Source: a virus. From it: 46,542 bases of DNA. Below the pieces are notes generated by a model that saw only the letters and a program-made list of their open reading frames with translations, did not search any database and was not told the origin of the DNA. The position numbers and the translations under genes are program-made. The stretch covers positions 1 to 46,542 of the IMG/VR virus record IMGVR_UViG_3300035115_000001; one strand, given 5' to 3'. This document shows, one piece after another, positions 1 through 6,882 of this stretch. Each line of letters starts with the position of its first letter. Within the stretch, counting starts at the first letter, position 1.

Positions 1-127
1 GGTAGCGTTCATCGCCATCGGGCACTGGGTGTTCTGATGGCAGGCGCCGTCGGTCTCATCCTGGCCGTAGCTGTGATCCTGCTCCTCGCGAGCAGCAAGC
101 CGGACAAGTAAGCAGAAAGGCCCGGCC
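1..127. repeat. Terminal direct repeat, left copy (circular contig overlap)
   Basis: The first 127 bases are identical to 46416-46542. The repeat cuts through genes (it starts inside the gene ending at 46452 and contains a complete 24-codon gene) and ends inside the hairpin that follows. It therefore looks like the overlap of a circular assembly rather than a biological terminal repeat. The real molecule may be circularly permuted or have its ends elsewhere. Confidence 0.9.
37..111 (+). CDS. 24-residue single-pass membrane microprotein
   Basis: ATG at 37 overlaps the stop of the preceding gene as TGATG, seen intact in the right-hand copy at 46339-46452. The product is almost entirely one hydrophobic helix (about residues 2-18) with a polar SSKPDK tail. 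It closes a run of overlapping membrane or acidic microgenes. Function unknown; it is the same gene as 46452-46526. Confidence 0.6.
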   Translation: MAGAVGLILAVAVILLLASSKPDK

Positions 128-140
128 TTACGGCCGGGCC
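119..140 (+). terminator. Strong GC hairpin after the rightward accessory operon
   Basis: GGCCCGGCC (119-127), loop TTAC, GGCCGGGCC (132-140): a perfect 9-bp stem 7 bases after the stop of the 24-residue gene. There is no U-tract, as is usual for high-GC actinobacterial terminators. It separates the rightward operon from the T-arm cluster and the converging sigma-like gene. Confidence 0.75.
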
Positions 141-141
141 A

Positions 142-284
142 TCAAGGGTAGAGCGGTAGCGTAAGCCGGTTCGATTCCGGCCTTGAGTCTGGCGACTGGG
201 TGGGGTTCGATTCCCCTTCAACCGAGGTGATCCCAATAGCGGCGACGGTCGCGCGCAGAGAGGTTCGACTCCTCTCCTACCCAC
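142..284 (+). ncRNA. Cluster of three tRNA T-arm-like hairpins
   Basis: This gene-free stretch holds three T-arms with canonical TTCGAYT loops: GCCGG/CCGGC at 165-181, GGGG/CCCC at 202-216 and GAGAGG/CCTCTC at 258-276. Before each lies a GG-containing element resembling a D-arm; the second is AGTC-TGGC-GACT (186-197), close to the mini D-hairpin at 40151-40162. TCAAG (142-146) pairs with CTTGA (182-186). Alternatively GGGTAG (146-151) pairs with CTACCC (277-282) and encloses the whole cluster. No anticodon arms are seen. It is probably transcribed by readthrough from the rightward operon, and antisense to nothing known. Confidence 0.55.
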
Positions 285-965
285 TCAGCCGTTGTAGTCT
301 CGTTCGACGCGAGCCTGTCCAGCGGCGCTTCCACGGGCCTCTCTGCGCCCGTCATAGCCCCTCCGAAGCTCGGAGAGGGATTGCTGGCCGAGGAGTACCT
401 GTATGGCCTTCAGTGCCCGCTGGTGGCGCTCTGAGACTGCCTGCTTGGTGGTCTCGGTGTCCGCAGCGATCTGGGTGAAGGTCCTCTGATACTTGTACCT
501 CCAGACCAGAAGGTTGTAGTAGTCGTCGGGAAGCTGGGACACGGCACGAGATACGTCAGCGTACGAGGCGAGGTTATTGCCACCAAGGGCGGGTTCCGAC
601 TTGGCCCGAGGCATTCCATCGCCGATCGCAGAAGCGATCGACTGCCAGTCCTCATGCTCGAAGACGACTTCGAGGATGCTCTTGATCATGTCGAGCGAGT
701 ACGTGAACCTGTCCTGCTCATCGTATCCGTAGACCTGCGCATCTTCCTGCTTCAGGTAGGAGTTCGCAGCACGGACGAGCAGGCCGTCGAGCTTGTTCTC
801 ACCACCATCTTCGGTGAGTACCCGCATGACGGTGTTCTTGTTGCTCATGATCCACGCCCACAGCTCCTGCTTCACGTCGGAGATGTCGTGGTGTCCAGGG
901 AAGTTGGACGCAGCGATTCCGGCCGCACGCTCGACGGCCGGGGTCAGTCTAGTCCAGTCGATCAT
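285..965 (-). CDS. Sigma factor-like protein (region 4 HTH)
   Basis: 226 residues. Residues about 135-190 (SQLPDDYYNLLVWRY... TFTQIAADTETTKQAVSERHQRAL) match sigma-70 region 4: an LP-rich lead-in followed by a helix-turn-helix and an arginine-rich recognition helix. The N-terminal part is weakly like sigma region 2 and acidic. It is likely to redirect host RNA polymerase to phage promoters, perhaps late ones. It is last in a leftward three-gene operon; its ATG overlaps the upstream stop as ATGA. The lysine- and arginine-rich tail is unusual. It could instead be a sigma-like transcription regulator without polymerase-core binding. Confidence 0.75.
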   Translation of the reverse strand: MIDWTRLTPAVERAAGIAASNFPGHHDISDVKQELWAWIMSNKNTVMRVLTEDGGENKLDGLLVRAANSYLKQEDAQVYGYDEQDRFTYSLDMIKSILEVVFEHEDWQSIASAIGDGMPRAKSEPALGGNNLASYADVSRAVSQLPDDYYNLLVWRYKYQRTFTQIAADTETTKQAVSERHQRALKAIQVLLGQQSLSELRRGYDGRREARGSAAGQARVERDYNG

Positions 966-1387
966 CAGATTCTCTCTCCCTTGAAGTATGCGAGATAGGC
1001 CACGAGACCCTGGAGGGTCTCGATGTTATCGTTCACCAGCCCAAGGGCCTTGTTACAGTTGGCACACAGCACGCCCCGGTACGCTCCGGTCTCGTGGTCG
1101 TGGTCGATGTGCATGTCCCCTTCGGCCCCACATACTTGACAACGCTCTACAGAGAGTACATATTCCACCTGATCCTCGGGTACGTTGTACTCCCTGATCG
1201 CCTTAGCCTTGCGCTGTAGGTAGTTGAGCCGATCCCTTGCCTCCGGGTTGGCGTCGTAGTATGCTCGTCGGCACGGTCCACATGACCCCGTCATGGTGGC
1301 GTGCTCATCGCAGTGATACGAGCAGTTGTCGCAGACGCGACGGCCCCGCCCCTTGGGCTTAGGGCCGCCACACTTTGCGCAGCTCAC
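965..1387 (-). CDS. Endonuclease VII-like HNH nuclease
   Basis: 140 residues, GTG start. Two N-terminal CxxC pairs (CAKC, CDNC) are followed by a further zinc site (CQVC ... CANC) around the catalytic core HIDHDHETGAYRGVLCANCN (about residues 92-111). The DHDH...G.RG.LC..CN pattern defines the recombination endonuclease VII group, which resolves branched DNA before packaging. The gene overlaps the phosphoesterase upstream by 4 bases and the sigma-like gene downstream. A second member of the family lies at 6974. Confidence 0.85.
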   Translation of the reverse strand: MSCAKCGGPKPKGRGRRVCDNCSYHCDEHATMTGSCGPCRRAYYDANPEARDRLNYLQRKAKAIREYNVPEDQVEYVLSVERCQVCGAEGDMHIDHDHETGAYRGVLCANCNKALGLVNDNIETLQGLVAYLAYFKGERI

Positions 1388-2154
1388 AGACGTTCCCCCT
1401 TAAAATAGGCCAGGCGATCATTGAATAGAACAAGCTCCGGCCAGATTCTCTTCCCGTCATCCTCGATCCATCCGAACGAGGGTACCCAAGAGACGGCTCC
1501 GTCCTTGACGTACGTCGCAGCCACCGGGTCCATGATACTTCCCACGTTCATCGTGAAGCGCGGGGAGACCTTGCCCGCATACCCGTAGGCACGAGAGATC
1601 ACGAAAGGCTGGTGAGTGTGTCCGAAGACAAACGACTGATGGCTTCCATACCTCTTGGTAAACTTCGCATCCCAAGCGGAGGCGCTGGCACAATAGCCCC
1701 CCGCTTCGTGGCCGTGTACCGCAAGTACGTTGGTGGCGATACGGAGTGGGCCACGTTCGTAGCTGACGTCCAACTCCTTCAAGGCAAAGAGTTCTGGCAT
1801 CTTCAACGAGCGAAGGGCGCCGAGTGGCGCCGCGTACTTGCGAACGAAGTCGCCGACGCGAAGGTCGTGGTTACCCTCAAGCCAGGTGATCTTGGCAGAG
1901 GGGACAGCGGACCGGAGGGGTATGAGGACATCTTCCCGGTAGCCATCTATGTGCTCCTGTAGGGTGTCGGCATACTCGCCCGCAGTACCCTTGCTCCACT
2001 GTGATACAGTCGGGAAGTCGATGCCATCACCGATCTGCACTACCTGGTCGGGCTGGTACTTCTTTGCGATACCGACTAGCTTCTTCAGTAGTACGTTGTC
2101 GTGGTAGGGGTACTGCACGTCAGGGATGATGAGTGTTGACTTAGTCTTCGCCAT
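1384..2154 (-). CDS. Calcineurin-like metallophosphoesterase
   Basis: 256 residues from ATG 2154, preferred over upstream in-frame ATGs because AGGGG precedes it and a -10-like TATACT (2166-2161) lies just upstream. Metal motifs appear in order: PDVQYPYH near residue 11 (the first Asp motif is DxQ rather than DxH), GDG near 42, GNHD near 103, HGHE near 160 and GHTH near 194. Phage members act as phosphatases or nucleases on nucleotides or DNA; the substrate here is unknown. It is first in the leftward operon and divergent from the 2182 gene. Confidence 0.85.
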   Translation of the reverse strand: MAKTKSTLIIPDVQYPYHDNVLLKKLVGIAKKYQPDQVVQIGDGIDFPTVSQWSKGTAGEYADTLQEHIDGYREDVLIPLRSAVPSAKITWLEGNHDLRVGDFVRKYAAPLGALRSLKMPELFALKELDVSYERGPLRIATNVLAVHGHEAGGYCASASAWDAKFTKRYGSHQSFVFGHTHQPFVISRAYGYAGKVSPRFTMNVGSIMDPVAATYVKDGAVSWVPSFGWIEDDGKRIWPELVLFNDRLAYFKGERL

Positions 2155-2181
2155 ACCCCTAGTATACCAGGAAGGTAGTAC
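2136..2181 (+). promoter_or_regulatory. Divergent promoter region, sigma-70-like
   Basis: Rightward: TTGACT (2136-2141), an 18-base spacer, TAGTAT (2160-2165), then SD AGGAAGG before ATG 2182. The same core read leftward gives TATACT (2166-2161), only 6 bases from ATG 2154, so the leftward transcript would be nearly leaderless. The two -10 boxes overlap, which implies competition between the two directions. Confidence 0.5.
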
Positions 2182-2376
2182 ATGCAACTGCCTGAGATCA
2201 AGGATCAGATCACGATCCGCCTTACCGAGGATGACAAGGCTGCACTACGTGTTGTGATGCAGCATGACATGGACCTCGGCCTGTATCCCAACGGTAAGAT
2301 CGCTGTAGGGCCCGCCCTCAAGGCGGCCCTGCACCGTAATGCACGTGTGATACTCAAGCACCAGGGTAGGGTGTGA
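2182..2376 (+). CDS. Small protein, possible DNA-binding regulator
   Basis: 64 residues, first gene of the rightward early block, with SD AGGAAGG. The stretch ITIRLTEDDKAALRVVMQ followed by a helical region resembles a ribbon-helix-helix layout (one strand, two helices), but no family is certain. Its stop codon lies inside a perfect 7-bp inverted repeat (2371-2388). Its position at a divergent promoter fits an early regulator. Confidence 0.7.
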   Translation: MQLPEIKDQITIRLTEDDKAALRVVMQHDMDLGLYPNGKIAVGPALKAALHRNARVILKHQGRV

Positions 2377-2414
2377 CGTAGGTCACACTCCCTTCCCAAA
2401 ATTTTTCTGGGAAG
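2371..2414 (+). terminator. Two tandem hairpins behind the first early gene
   Basis: GTGTGAC-GTAG-GTCACAC (2371-2388) includes the stop codon and is followed by CTTCCCA-(9)-TGGGAAG (2392-2414), whose loop carries a T-run. Both stems are perfect. Together they can act as an attenuator between the 64-residue gene and the WhiB-like gene; the first could also be an operator. Confidence 0.5.
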
Positions 2415-2444
2415 TTGCCCGATCCTGGGAATGAAACACCTTGA

Positions 2445-2479
2445 TCAACTTGTTTCCTCTTACAGATTGAGCAAGTTGA
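2445..2479 (+). promoter_or_regulatory. Long-spaced inverted repeat upstream of the WhiB-like gene
   Basis: TCAACTTG (2445-2452) and CAAGTTGA (2472-2479) are perfect 8-bp inverted arms 19 bases apart, about 75 bases before ATG 2553. This fits either an RNA stem in the WhiB-like leader or a two-site operator. No clear promoter is visible between 2415 and 2530. Confidence 0.4.
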
Positions 2480-2552
2480 GATCGAGCGAGCGACCCCCAG
2501 GGAGCGACGCTCAAGGTGCTCCACCAGTCTCCACCTAGTAGACAGGAACCAC

Positions 2553-3062
2553 ATGGTAAGTCCCATCAGGAAGATCGACTACACCAACGAGATGGATCAG
2601 ATGGGTGCCTACGACTGGCTCCGTCGAATCCCCAAGGCTCCGAACACCACGAGGTATTGGTGGGAGGATGCTAACTGTTTCGAGATGGACTCCGAACTGT
2701 TCGAGCCTGCCCTTGAGGGCAGGGCTCGTCGAGAGAAGAAGCTAGCCCTAAGCGAACAGAGGATGGAGCAGGCCCGTAAGGCCTGCTCTGACTGTCCGGT
2801 GTGGCACCTGTGCTACCAGAAGGCCCAGGAGAATGACTTCTACTACACCATGAGGGCGGGGATAGAGCCTGGTCAGCTGACTGAGTACCGAGAGCTGGGT
2901 GAGGTAAGGTACCGGAGCGGGCAGGAGAAGAAGCGTTGTGTCAACGGACACAACGACTGGGTGATCTGGGGTAAGAAGCGTCCACGTAAGAAGTGTCGAC
3001 AGTGCTCACTCGATGCTGACGCCAAGAGGCGTCAGGCTGAGCGTGATACAATGGATACATGA
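2553..3062 (+). CDS. WhiB-family Fe-S regulator with extra C-terminal zinc region
   Basis: 169 residues; SD ACAGGAAC before ATG. The WhiB pattern is Cys42, then CSDCPVWHLC with Cys78, Cys81 and Cys87, which would bind a [4Fe-4S] cluster; WEDANCF around Cys42 is typical. The usual G[VI]WGG turn is replaced by GIEPGQ, so sigma-factor contact may differ. A C-terminal part, CVNGH...KKCRQC (129-151), adds another possible metal site. Phage WhiB proteins can hijack or block host WhiB regulation or exclude other phages. ATGA overlap with the next gene. Confidence 0.85.
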   Translation: MVSPIRKIDYTNEMDQMGAYDWLRRIPKAPNTTRYWWEDANCFEMDSELFEPALEGRARREKKLALSEQRMEQARKACSDCPVWHLCYQKAQENDFYYTMRAGIEPGQLTEYRELGEVRYRSGQEKKRCVNGHNDWVIWGKKRPRKKCRQCSLDADAKRRQAERDTMDT

Positions 3063-3862
3063 CACTTCCCCCGCACATCAGTTACTCGCAGTACTCTGCG
3101 TACACACGCTGCCCCCGCTCATGGTACCTCGCCCGCCTTAAGGGCGGCGAGGAGAAGCAGTCATGGTATCTACCTATAGGTACTGTGGTACATGACGCCA
3201 TCGAGGCCAGGGTCAAGGGTGAGTTCTTCGACCTGACCAACAGGTTCTATGATCTCGTCGCCATGCAGATGCAGATTGAGCCCGACCTCTCCAAGTGGTT
3301 GGCAGGCGGCCCGGAGGCCGCCCCCATCAAGGAAGAGAAGGCCCTCCAGAGGGCCGTAGAATGCTACGAGAAGGCCGTCCAGGAGCTGGACGACATCGAG
3401 GTATGGAGAGTCGAGTACGACGCCACAGGCAGCCTTCCAGGGCTTGAGGTACCCATCAAGGGGTTCATCGACATCGTCGGTGAGCACAAGAGGAAGGGTC
3501 CAGTCATCATCGACTGGAAGACCGGGAGCACCAAGCCCGACAACTTCCAGCTCCAGACGTACGCCGCCTTGATGGCGGCGAACAACCACGCTGACATGAG
3601 TGTCGACTACCACGGTCGGTACGTCATGCTGGCTCCGGGCGCACCCAACACCAGGTACGTCGACCTCTCGAAGGTCGACCCGGCCGAGGTTGGCGCCAAA
3701 TACCAGAAGGTGTATGATCAGATGAAGGCCAAGGTCTACAAGGCCAACGCCGGATTCGACTGTAGGTTCTGCTTCCAGGCAGAGAACTGCCTGGCCAACA
3801 AGGGCATGACCGAGAGGGCCATGTACTACGACAGGAGTGAAGACGATGGCTACCCTTTCTGA
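3059..3862 (+). CDS. RecB/Cas4-like PD-(D/E)XK nuclease with Fe-S cysteines
   Basis: 267 residues. SYSQYSAYTRCPRSWYL at the start, GxxVHDAIE near 41-50, Asp138 in GFIDIV, VIIDWKTGS with Asp152 and Lys154, and QLQTY near 164-168 are the motifs of RecB-family nucleases. Cys18 plus Cys235, Cys238 and Cys244 form the four-cysteine Fe-S site seen in Cas4 and AddB. It probably serves as an exonuclease in recombination or end processing in the replication block. Confidence 0.85.
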   Translation: MTLPPHISYSQYSAYTRCPRSWYLARLKGGEEKQSWYLPIGTVVHDAIEARVKGEFFDLTNRFYDLVAMQMQIEPDLSKWLAGGPEAAPIKEEKALQRAVECYEKAVQELDDIEVWRVEYDATGSLPGLEVPIKGFIDIVGEHKRKGPVIIDWKTGSTKPDNFQLQTYAALMAANNHADMSVDYHGRYVMLAPGAPNTRYVDLSKVDPAEVGAKYQKVYDQMKAKVYKANAGFDCRFCFQAENCLANKGMTERAMYYDRSEDDGYPF

Positions 3863-4049
3863 GCATGTAGCCTCAGTACGGGCCGCCCTCCAGGCGGCCC
3901 GAGAAGATGGCTATCTCCTTCAGGGATGGCCTGACGACTACGATGGTGGCGCTACGCAGGTGGATCTGATGCTCATCAAGAACCTTCGAGGCAAGGATGG
4001 TGTCATGCGGAACGTCGAGCGAGGCAAGATCGAGACGGTGTATCTCTGA
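3846..4049 (+). CDS. Hypothetical 67-residue early protein
   Basis: ATG 3846 is preferred over GTG 3837 because AGGAG lies 8 bases before it. It overlaps the nuclease stop. Helical N-terminus (LSEHVASVRAALQAARE) followed by an acidic turn; not recognised. TGATG overlap links it to the next gene, which is similar in size and opening (a helix rich in RAA...ARADG), so the two may be diverged paralogues. Confidence 0.65.
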   Translation: MATLSEHVASVRAALQAAREDGYLLQGWPDDYDGGATQVDLMLIKNLRGKDGVMRNVERGKIETVYL

Positions 4050-4228
4050 TGGACAGGGCTGAGCACCATGCTATCCTGATCAGGGCTGCGATCAACGCAG
4101 CTCGCGCTGATGGGGTCCGAGTCACGATGGACTACTTCTCGGACGACGATGGGATGCACGTCAAGATGGTTACCCGCAGGGAGGGCGATCCCGACTGGAA
4201 GCCCGGCTGGATCGTGGAAGGATACTGA
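4049..4228 (+). CDS. Hypothetical 59-residue early protein
   Basis: Starts in TGATG overlap with the upstream stop and ends in the same overlap with the next gene, so it is translationally coupled on both sides. AAINAARADGVRV resembles the ALQAAREDGYLL segment of the upstream protein. Function unknown. Confidence 0.65.
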   Translation: MDRAEHHAILIRAAINAARADGVRVTMDYFSDDDGMHVKMVTRREGDPDWKPGWIVEGY

Positions 4229-4380
4229 TGGGCAGCCAGGAGGATGACGACTACTGGAACGAGAAGTATGAGCACACTCCCGAGTGCGAGATCCACGGGG
4301 ACACGCAGTACTACAACCCTGATGCAGGCGAGTGGGAGTGCTACGACTGCATCGACGAGGAGGACATGCAGAATGGCTGA
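4228..4380 (+). CDS. Acidic 50-residue microprotein with Cys pairs
   Basis: Coupled by TGATG to its neighbours. CEIH in the middle and CYDC near residues 38-41 could form a small zinc site; the rest is strongly acidic. Not recognised. Confidence 0.6.
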   Translation: MGSQEDDDYWNEKYEHTPECEIHGDTQYYNPDAGEWECYDCIDEEDMQNG

Positions 4381-4804
4381 GATCGAGATCACCCTTCCGA
4401 CCGTCCAGTTCGGTAACGTGAAGGTCCGGGCTACGCCCGAGGAGCTGGGGCTCGCGTCCCTGGCGGACGCGTACGATGTCGGTATAGCCTCGGCGGTGTA
4501 CCTCAACGTGTTCACCCAGGGCTTCAAGAAGGGCGCTACGCTGGACGTAGCCGAGCGCGGTGAGCCCTCGCAGGGCGCCCCAGAGCACGAGTACATATCC
4601 GAGGCTCACAGGCTCCTTGACGAGCGCCTGGGCGGCGTCACAGAGGTCCCCGAGGACTATAACGACGACGGCCCTGGCGACGTCCAGGCTGCGGCCAATG
4701 AGGCGCGTGCGCCCTGGGACAACCCCCAGGTTGACGCCAAGCCCAAGCCATGGGAGACTGGTAGTGCGGCCCCGGCCAAGCTGGTGGTCGACGAAGGATG
4801 GTGA
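4373..4804 (+). CDS. Hypothetical early protein, 143 residues
   Basis: ATG 4373 overlaps the previous stop by 8 bases. The N-terminal half (EIEITLPTVQFGNVKVRATPEE) reads as beta-strand; the C-terminal third is acidic and proline-rich and probably unstructured. It sits between microproteins and the possible ssDNA-binding protein. Not recognised. Confidence 0.75.
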   Translation: MAEIEITLPTVQFGNVKVRATPEELGLASLADAYDVGIASAVYLNVFTQGFKKGATLDVAERGEPSQGAPEHEYISEAHRLLDERLGGVTEVPEDYNDDGPGDVQAAANEARAPWDNPQVDAKPKPWETGSAAPAKLVVDEGW

Positions 4805-4923
4805 ACTGCACCGTCTGCGGGTGTGAAATGACTGGTCCACTCATGTTCGGTGAGTACACCTGTCACTGTGGGTGGATCGTATGGGAGCAAGAACAGTCAA
4901 CAGAAGATCAAGGAGAAAACTAA
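4798..4923 (+). CDS. 41-residue zinc-ribbon microprotein
   Basis: ATG 4798 overlaps the previous stop. CTVCGC at residues 4-9 and CHCGW at 22-26 make a compact four- to five-cysteine ribbon; the tail is acidic. Its last codons carry the SD (AAGGAG) of the next gene. Function unknown. Confidence 0.6.
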   Translation: MVNCTVCGCEMTGPLMFGEYTCHCGWIVWEQEQSTEDQGEN

Positions 4924-5355
4924 GTGCCTACTCTCGATGACCTCTTCGGTTTCGGCGGAGAGAAGAAGCCCAAGGTGGTCAACCTCAAGAACGAGGGCGA
5001 GTTCGTGAAGGGTGTCGTCACCGACATCGACCCGACCGCGCCGGTGTTCGAGTGGGACCAGGCCAACAACCGGCCCGGCCTCCAGAAGTTCTGGGTCGAC
5101 GGCAAGCCGAAGGGCGTGGCGAAGGACGAGGCCGAGCGTGCTGGCCTCAACCCGGTCCACCAGATCATGATCACCCTGGAGACCAACGACGGCCTGGTCC
5201 GCGTCCCGGTCAACTCCAAGGACGAGCGTGAGAAGTTCAAGGCGGCGGTCGCCGAGCACGGCAGCATCGACGTCGGGGATGTCCTCGGCAAGAAGCTGAT
5301 CAAGCGCGAGGGCAACAAGAAGGAGCACGAGTTCAAGCTGGTCAAGGCTAGCTGA
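4924..5355 (+). CDS. Possible single-stranded DNA-binding protein
   Basis: 143 residues; GTG start directly after the previous stop, SD AAGGAG. EFVKGVVTDI, HQIMITLETNDG and RVPVNSKDEREKF suggest a beta-barrel with a lysine-rich surface; the N-terminal DDLFGFGG could be a partner motif. Position before the helicase, even codon use and likely high expression fit an SSB, but no signature proves it. Alternative: a replication accessory protein. Confidence 0.75.
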   Translation: MPTLDDLFGFGGEKKPKVVNLKNEGEFVKGVVTDIDPTAPVFEWDQANNRPGLQKFWVDGKPKGVAKDEAERAGLNPVHQIMITLETNDGLVRVPVNSKDEREKFKAAVAEHGSIDVGDVLGKKLIKREGNKKEHEFKLVKAS

Positions 5356-5363
5356 CTCACGGG

Positions 5364-5381
5364 CCCCGGCTTCGGCCGGGG
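5364..5381 (+). terminator. UUCG-loop hairpin
   Basis: CCCCGGC-TTCG-GCCGGGG, 7 bp, 8 bases after the stop of the 4924 gene and 6 bases before the tmRNA-like element. It probably ends or attenuates the first part of the early operon. Confidence 0.65.
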
Positions 5382-5387
5382 CTTCAA

Positions 5388-5467
5388 GGGCCCGGAATGG
5401 TTTCGACTGCCACTCAAAACCGCACGCGGAGGGTGGTAGGACAGGGGTTCGAATCCCCTCGGGTCCA
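5388..5467 (+). ncRNA. tmRNA-like RNA reduced to its tRNA-like domain
   Basis: Acceptor GGGCCCG (5388-5394) pairs with CGGGTCC (5460-5466), with a G3-U70 wobble and A73 (5467), the alanine identity set. The T-arm is AGGGG-TTCGAAT-CCCCT (5443-5459). In place of a D-arm it has TGGTTTCGAC (5399-5408), the hallmark of tmRNA 5' ends, followed by a 7-bp stem CTGCCAC/GTGGTAG (5407-5413/5433-5439) and then GGAC just before the T-arm, as in tmRNA. There is no anticodon arm, tag reading frame or pseudoknot. CCA is not encoded. It lies between the terminator and the gene at 5487. Confidence 0.7.
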
Positions 5468-5486
5468 CGCACTAAGGAGGTGCCCC

Positions 5487-5564
5487 ATGGCTCTGACCGA
5501 GGAGCAGGAGAAGGAACTCGACGAGATGGCCAAGCGGTTCAAGGACACCAAGGGGGGTAAGTGA
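5487..5564 (+). CDS. 25-residue charged microprotein
   Basis: Strong SD (AAGGAGG) 7 bases before ATG, so translation is likely. Product is one charged helix (LTEEQEKELDEMAKRF) with a GGK end. It is the first gene after the tmRNA-like RNA and is coupled by TGATG to the next. Function unknown. Confidence 0.65.
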   Translation: MALTEEQEKELDEMAKRFKDTKGGK

Positions 5565-5731
5565 TGGACGTCATGTTCACCACCCATCCCGAGGATGGGC
5601 CGGGCGACTACTACATGGTGATCGCCTCGCGAGAGGAGTGGGCTGACATTCTCGCAACCCTCGACGGACGCGTCTGGCCTACCGAAACCGAACAGAAGCT
5701 CATCGACGGCCTCAAGGGGTGGGGGATCTGA
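5564..5731 (+). CDS. Hypothetical 55-residue early protein
   Basis: TGATG coupling with the upstream microgene and a 13-base overlap with the helicase gene. Begins MDVMFTTHPED and contains SREEWADILATLDG. Not recognised. Confidence 0.65.
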   Translation: MDVMFTTHPEDGPGDYYMVIASREEWADILATLDGRVWPTETEQKLIDGLKGWGI

Positions 5732-6615
5732 AGACACTCGCACGTACCGTCAAGCGGGGAGTGAGTGCAGGCGAGCCTCTCCCTTCCCCGTGGCCGATCT
5801 TCGATGAGAAGAAGATGCACCTCCGTCGAGGTAGCATCACGATGGTAGCCGGTCCTCCCGGCTCGATGAAGACCGTCATGACCCTGAACGCCGTGAAGAA
5901 CATCGGCGTGCCTACGCTGTACCACTCATCCGACTCGGACGACTTCACCATGGCTAGCCGGTCGCTCTCGATGTTGACCGGCACCGCCACCGATGAGACC
6001 GAGCTGTGGGTGATGACCAACAAGCAGCTCGCTCACGACACACTCAAAGACATGGACTTCGTTCGCTGGTCGTTCATGTCCAGCCCGACGCTCGAACACA
6101 TGGAACGTGAGGCTGATGCGTTCTTCGAGTTGAAGGGCGAGTACCCTCACCTCACGGTGATCGACATCATGATGGACATCAACTATGAGGGCGCCGGTGA
6201 GCAGAACTACTGGGCTCTCATGGCCGAGCTGAAGGACATGGCCCGTGAACAAGAGACTGCCATCCTTGTGGTGCACCATACAAGTGAGTCTGCCAAGGCG
6301 GGATCGCCGCCCCCCAGGTCAGCGATCATGGGTAAGGCGAATCAGCTCCCAACACTCATTCTCACTCTTTGGGGTGACGCTCACGCTGGTACGCTGGACG
6401 TCGCCACAGTGAAGAACCGTTTTGGACCTCAAGATCCTATGGCCAAGAATGGGACGTTCAAGATGAGGGCACAGCCTGCGCTGTGCCTGATCGAGGAGAT
6501 GGAGCAGCCCGATCCGCCGCTGTTCCGTGACGGCGTATCCGTCCCGGACGATGAGAAAGTCAACGTGTGGGACGGCGGCCCCGCTGCTCACGTTACCAAC
6601 AACTGGGAGGATTGA
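5719..6615 (+). CDS. DnaB/RecA-like replicative ATPase
   Basis: 298 residues, GTG start inside the previous gene. Walker A GPPGSMKT (45-52), Walker B LTVIDIMMD (145-153), then ILVVHHTSES with the histidine sensor and a glycine/proline loop (SPPPRSAIMGKA) typical of DnaB-type helicase cores. It lacks the DnaB N-terminal domain, as do many small phage helicases and RepA-type proteins. It probably works with the split primase at 7821-8715. A RadA-like recombination ATPase is the alternative. Confidence 0.85.
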   Translation: MGDLKTLARTVKRGVSAGEPLPSPWPIFDEKKMHLRRGSITMVAGPPGSMKTVMTLNAVKNIGVPTLYHSSDSDDFTMASRSLSMLTGTATDETELWVMTNKQLAHDTLKDMDFVRWSFMSSPTLEHMEREADAFFELKGEYPHLTVIDIMMDINYEGAGEQNYWALMAELKDMAREQETAILVVHHTSESAKAGSPPPRSAIMGKANQLPTLILTLWGDAHAGTLDVATVKNRFGPQDPMAKNGTFKMRAQPALCLIEEMEQPDPPLFRDGVSVPDDEKVNVWDGGPAAHVTNNWED

Positions 6616-6616
6616 C

Positions 6617-6781
6617 ATGGCATACAGCCTGGGAGATGGCTACATCGCCATCCCTGAGGGGGAGTACACCCGACTGGTCGAGCGTGACGAATTCCTGAGC
6701 TGCCTTGAGGTGGCGGGGGTCGACAACTGGGGAGGCTACGACAACGCCTTCCGCATCCTTGAAGGTGAGGAGATCTACTGA
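6617..6781 (+). CDS. Hypothetical 54-residue protein
   Basis: ATG two bases after the helicase stop, SD GGGAGG inside the helicase end. Contains YIAIPEGEYTRLVERDEFL, helix-forming and acidic. Coupled to the next microgene by shared bases (TGATG). Not recognised. Confidence 0.65.
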   Translation: MAYSLGDGYIAIPEGEYTRLVERDEFLSCLEVAGVDNWGGYDNAFRILEGEEIY

Positions 6782-6882
6782 TGAGCTGTCCCGTACCTCC
6801 GGGTAGCGAGCATTACCCGATCACCGTGGTCCGCGACGGAGTCCCCGTCCTGGTCTGCGCCAAGTGTCAGCAGCTGATCTGA
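6781..6882 (+). CDS. 33-residue microprotein with CxxC
   Basis: TGATG overlaps on both sides. Cys3 and the C-terminal CAKC could bind zinc, which suggests a degenerate ribbon. Function unknown. Confidence 0.55.
   Translation: MSCPVPPGSEHYPITVVRDGVPVLVCAKCQQLI

Noticed and set aside
2420-2434. 15-base identity with 41740-41754
   Set aside because: A match of this length is expected by chance about once in a genome of this size.
3938-4840. 300-codon minus-strand open frame
   Set aside because: Shadow of five overlapping plus-strand genes with SD sites and TGATG links.
5388-5467. attP core from integration into host ssrA
   Set aside because: The element has both ends of a tmRNA joined by a folded internal stem, not just the 3' end, and no integrase is seen.
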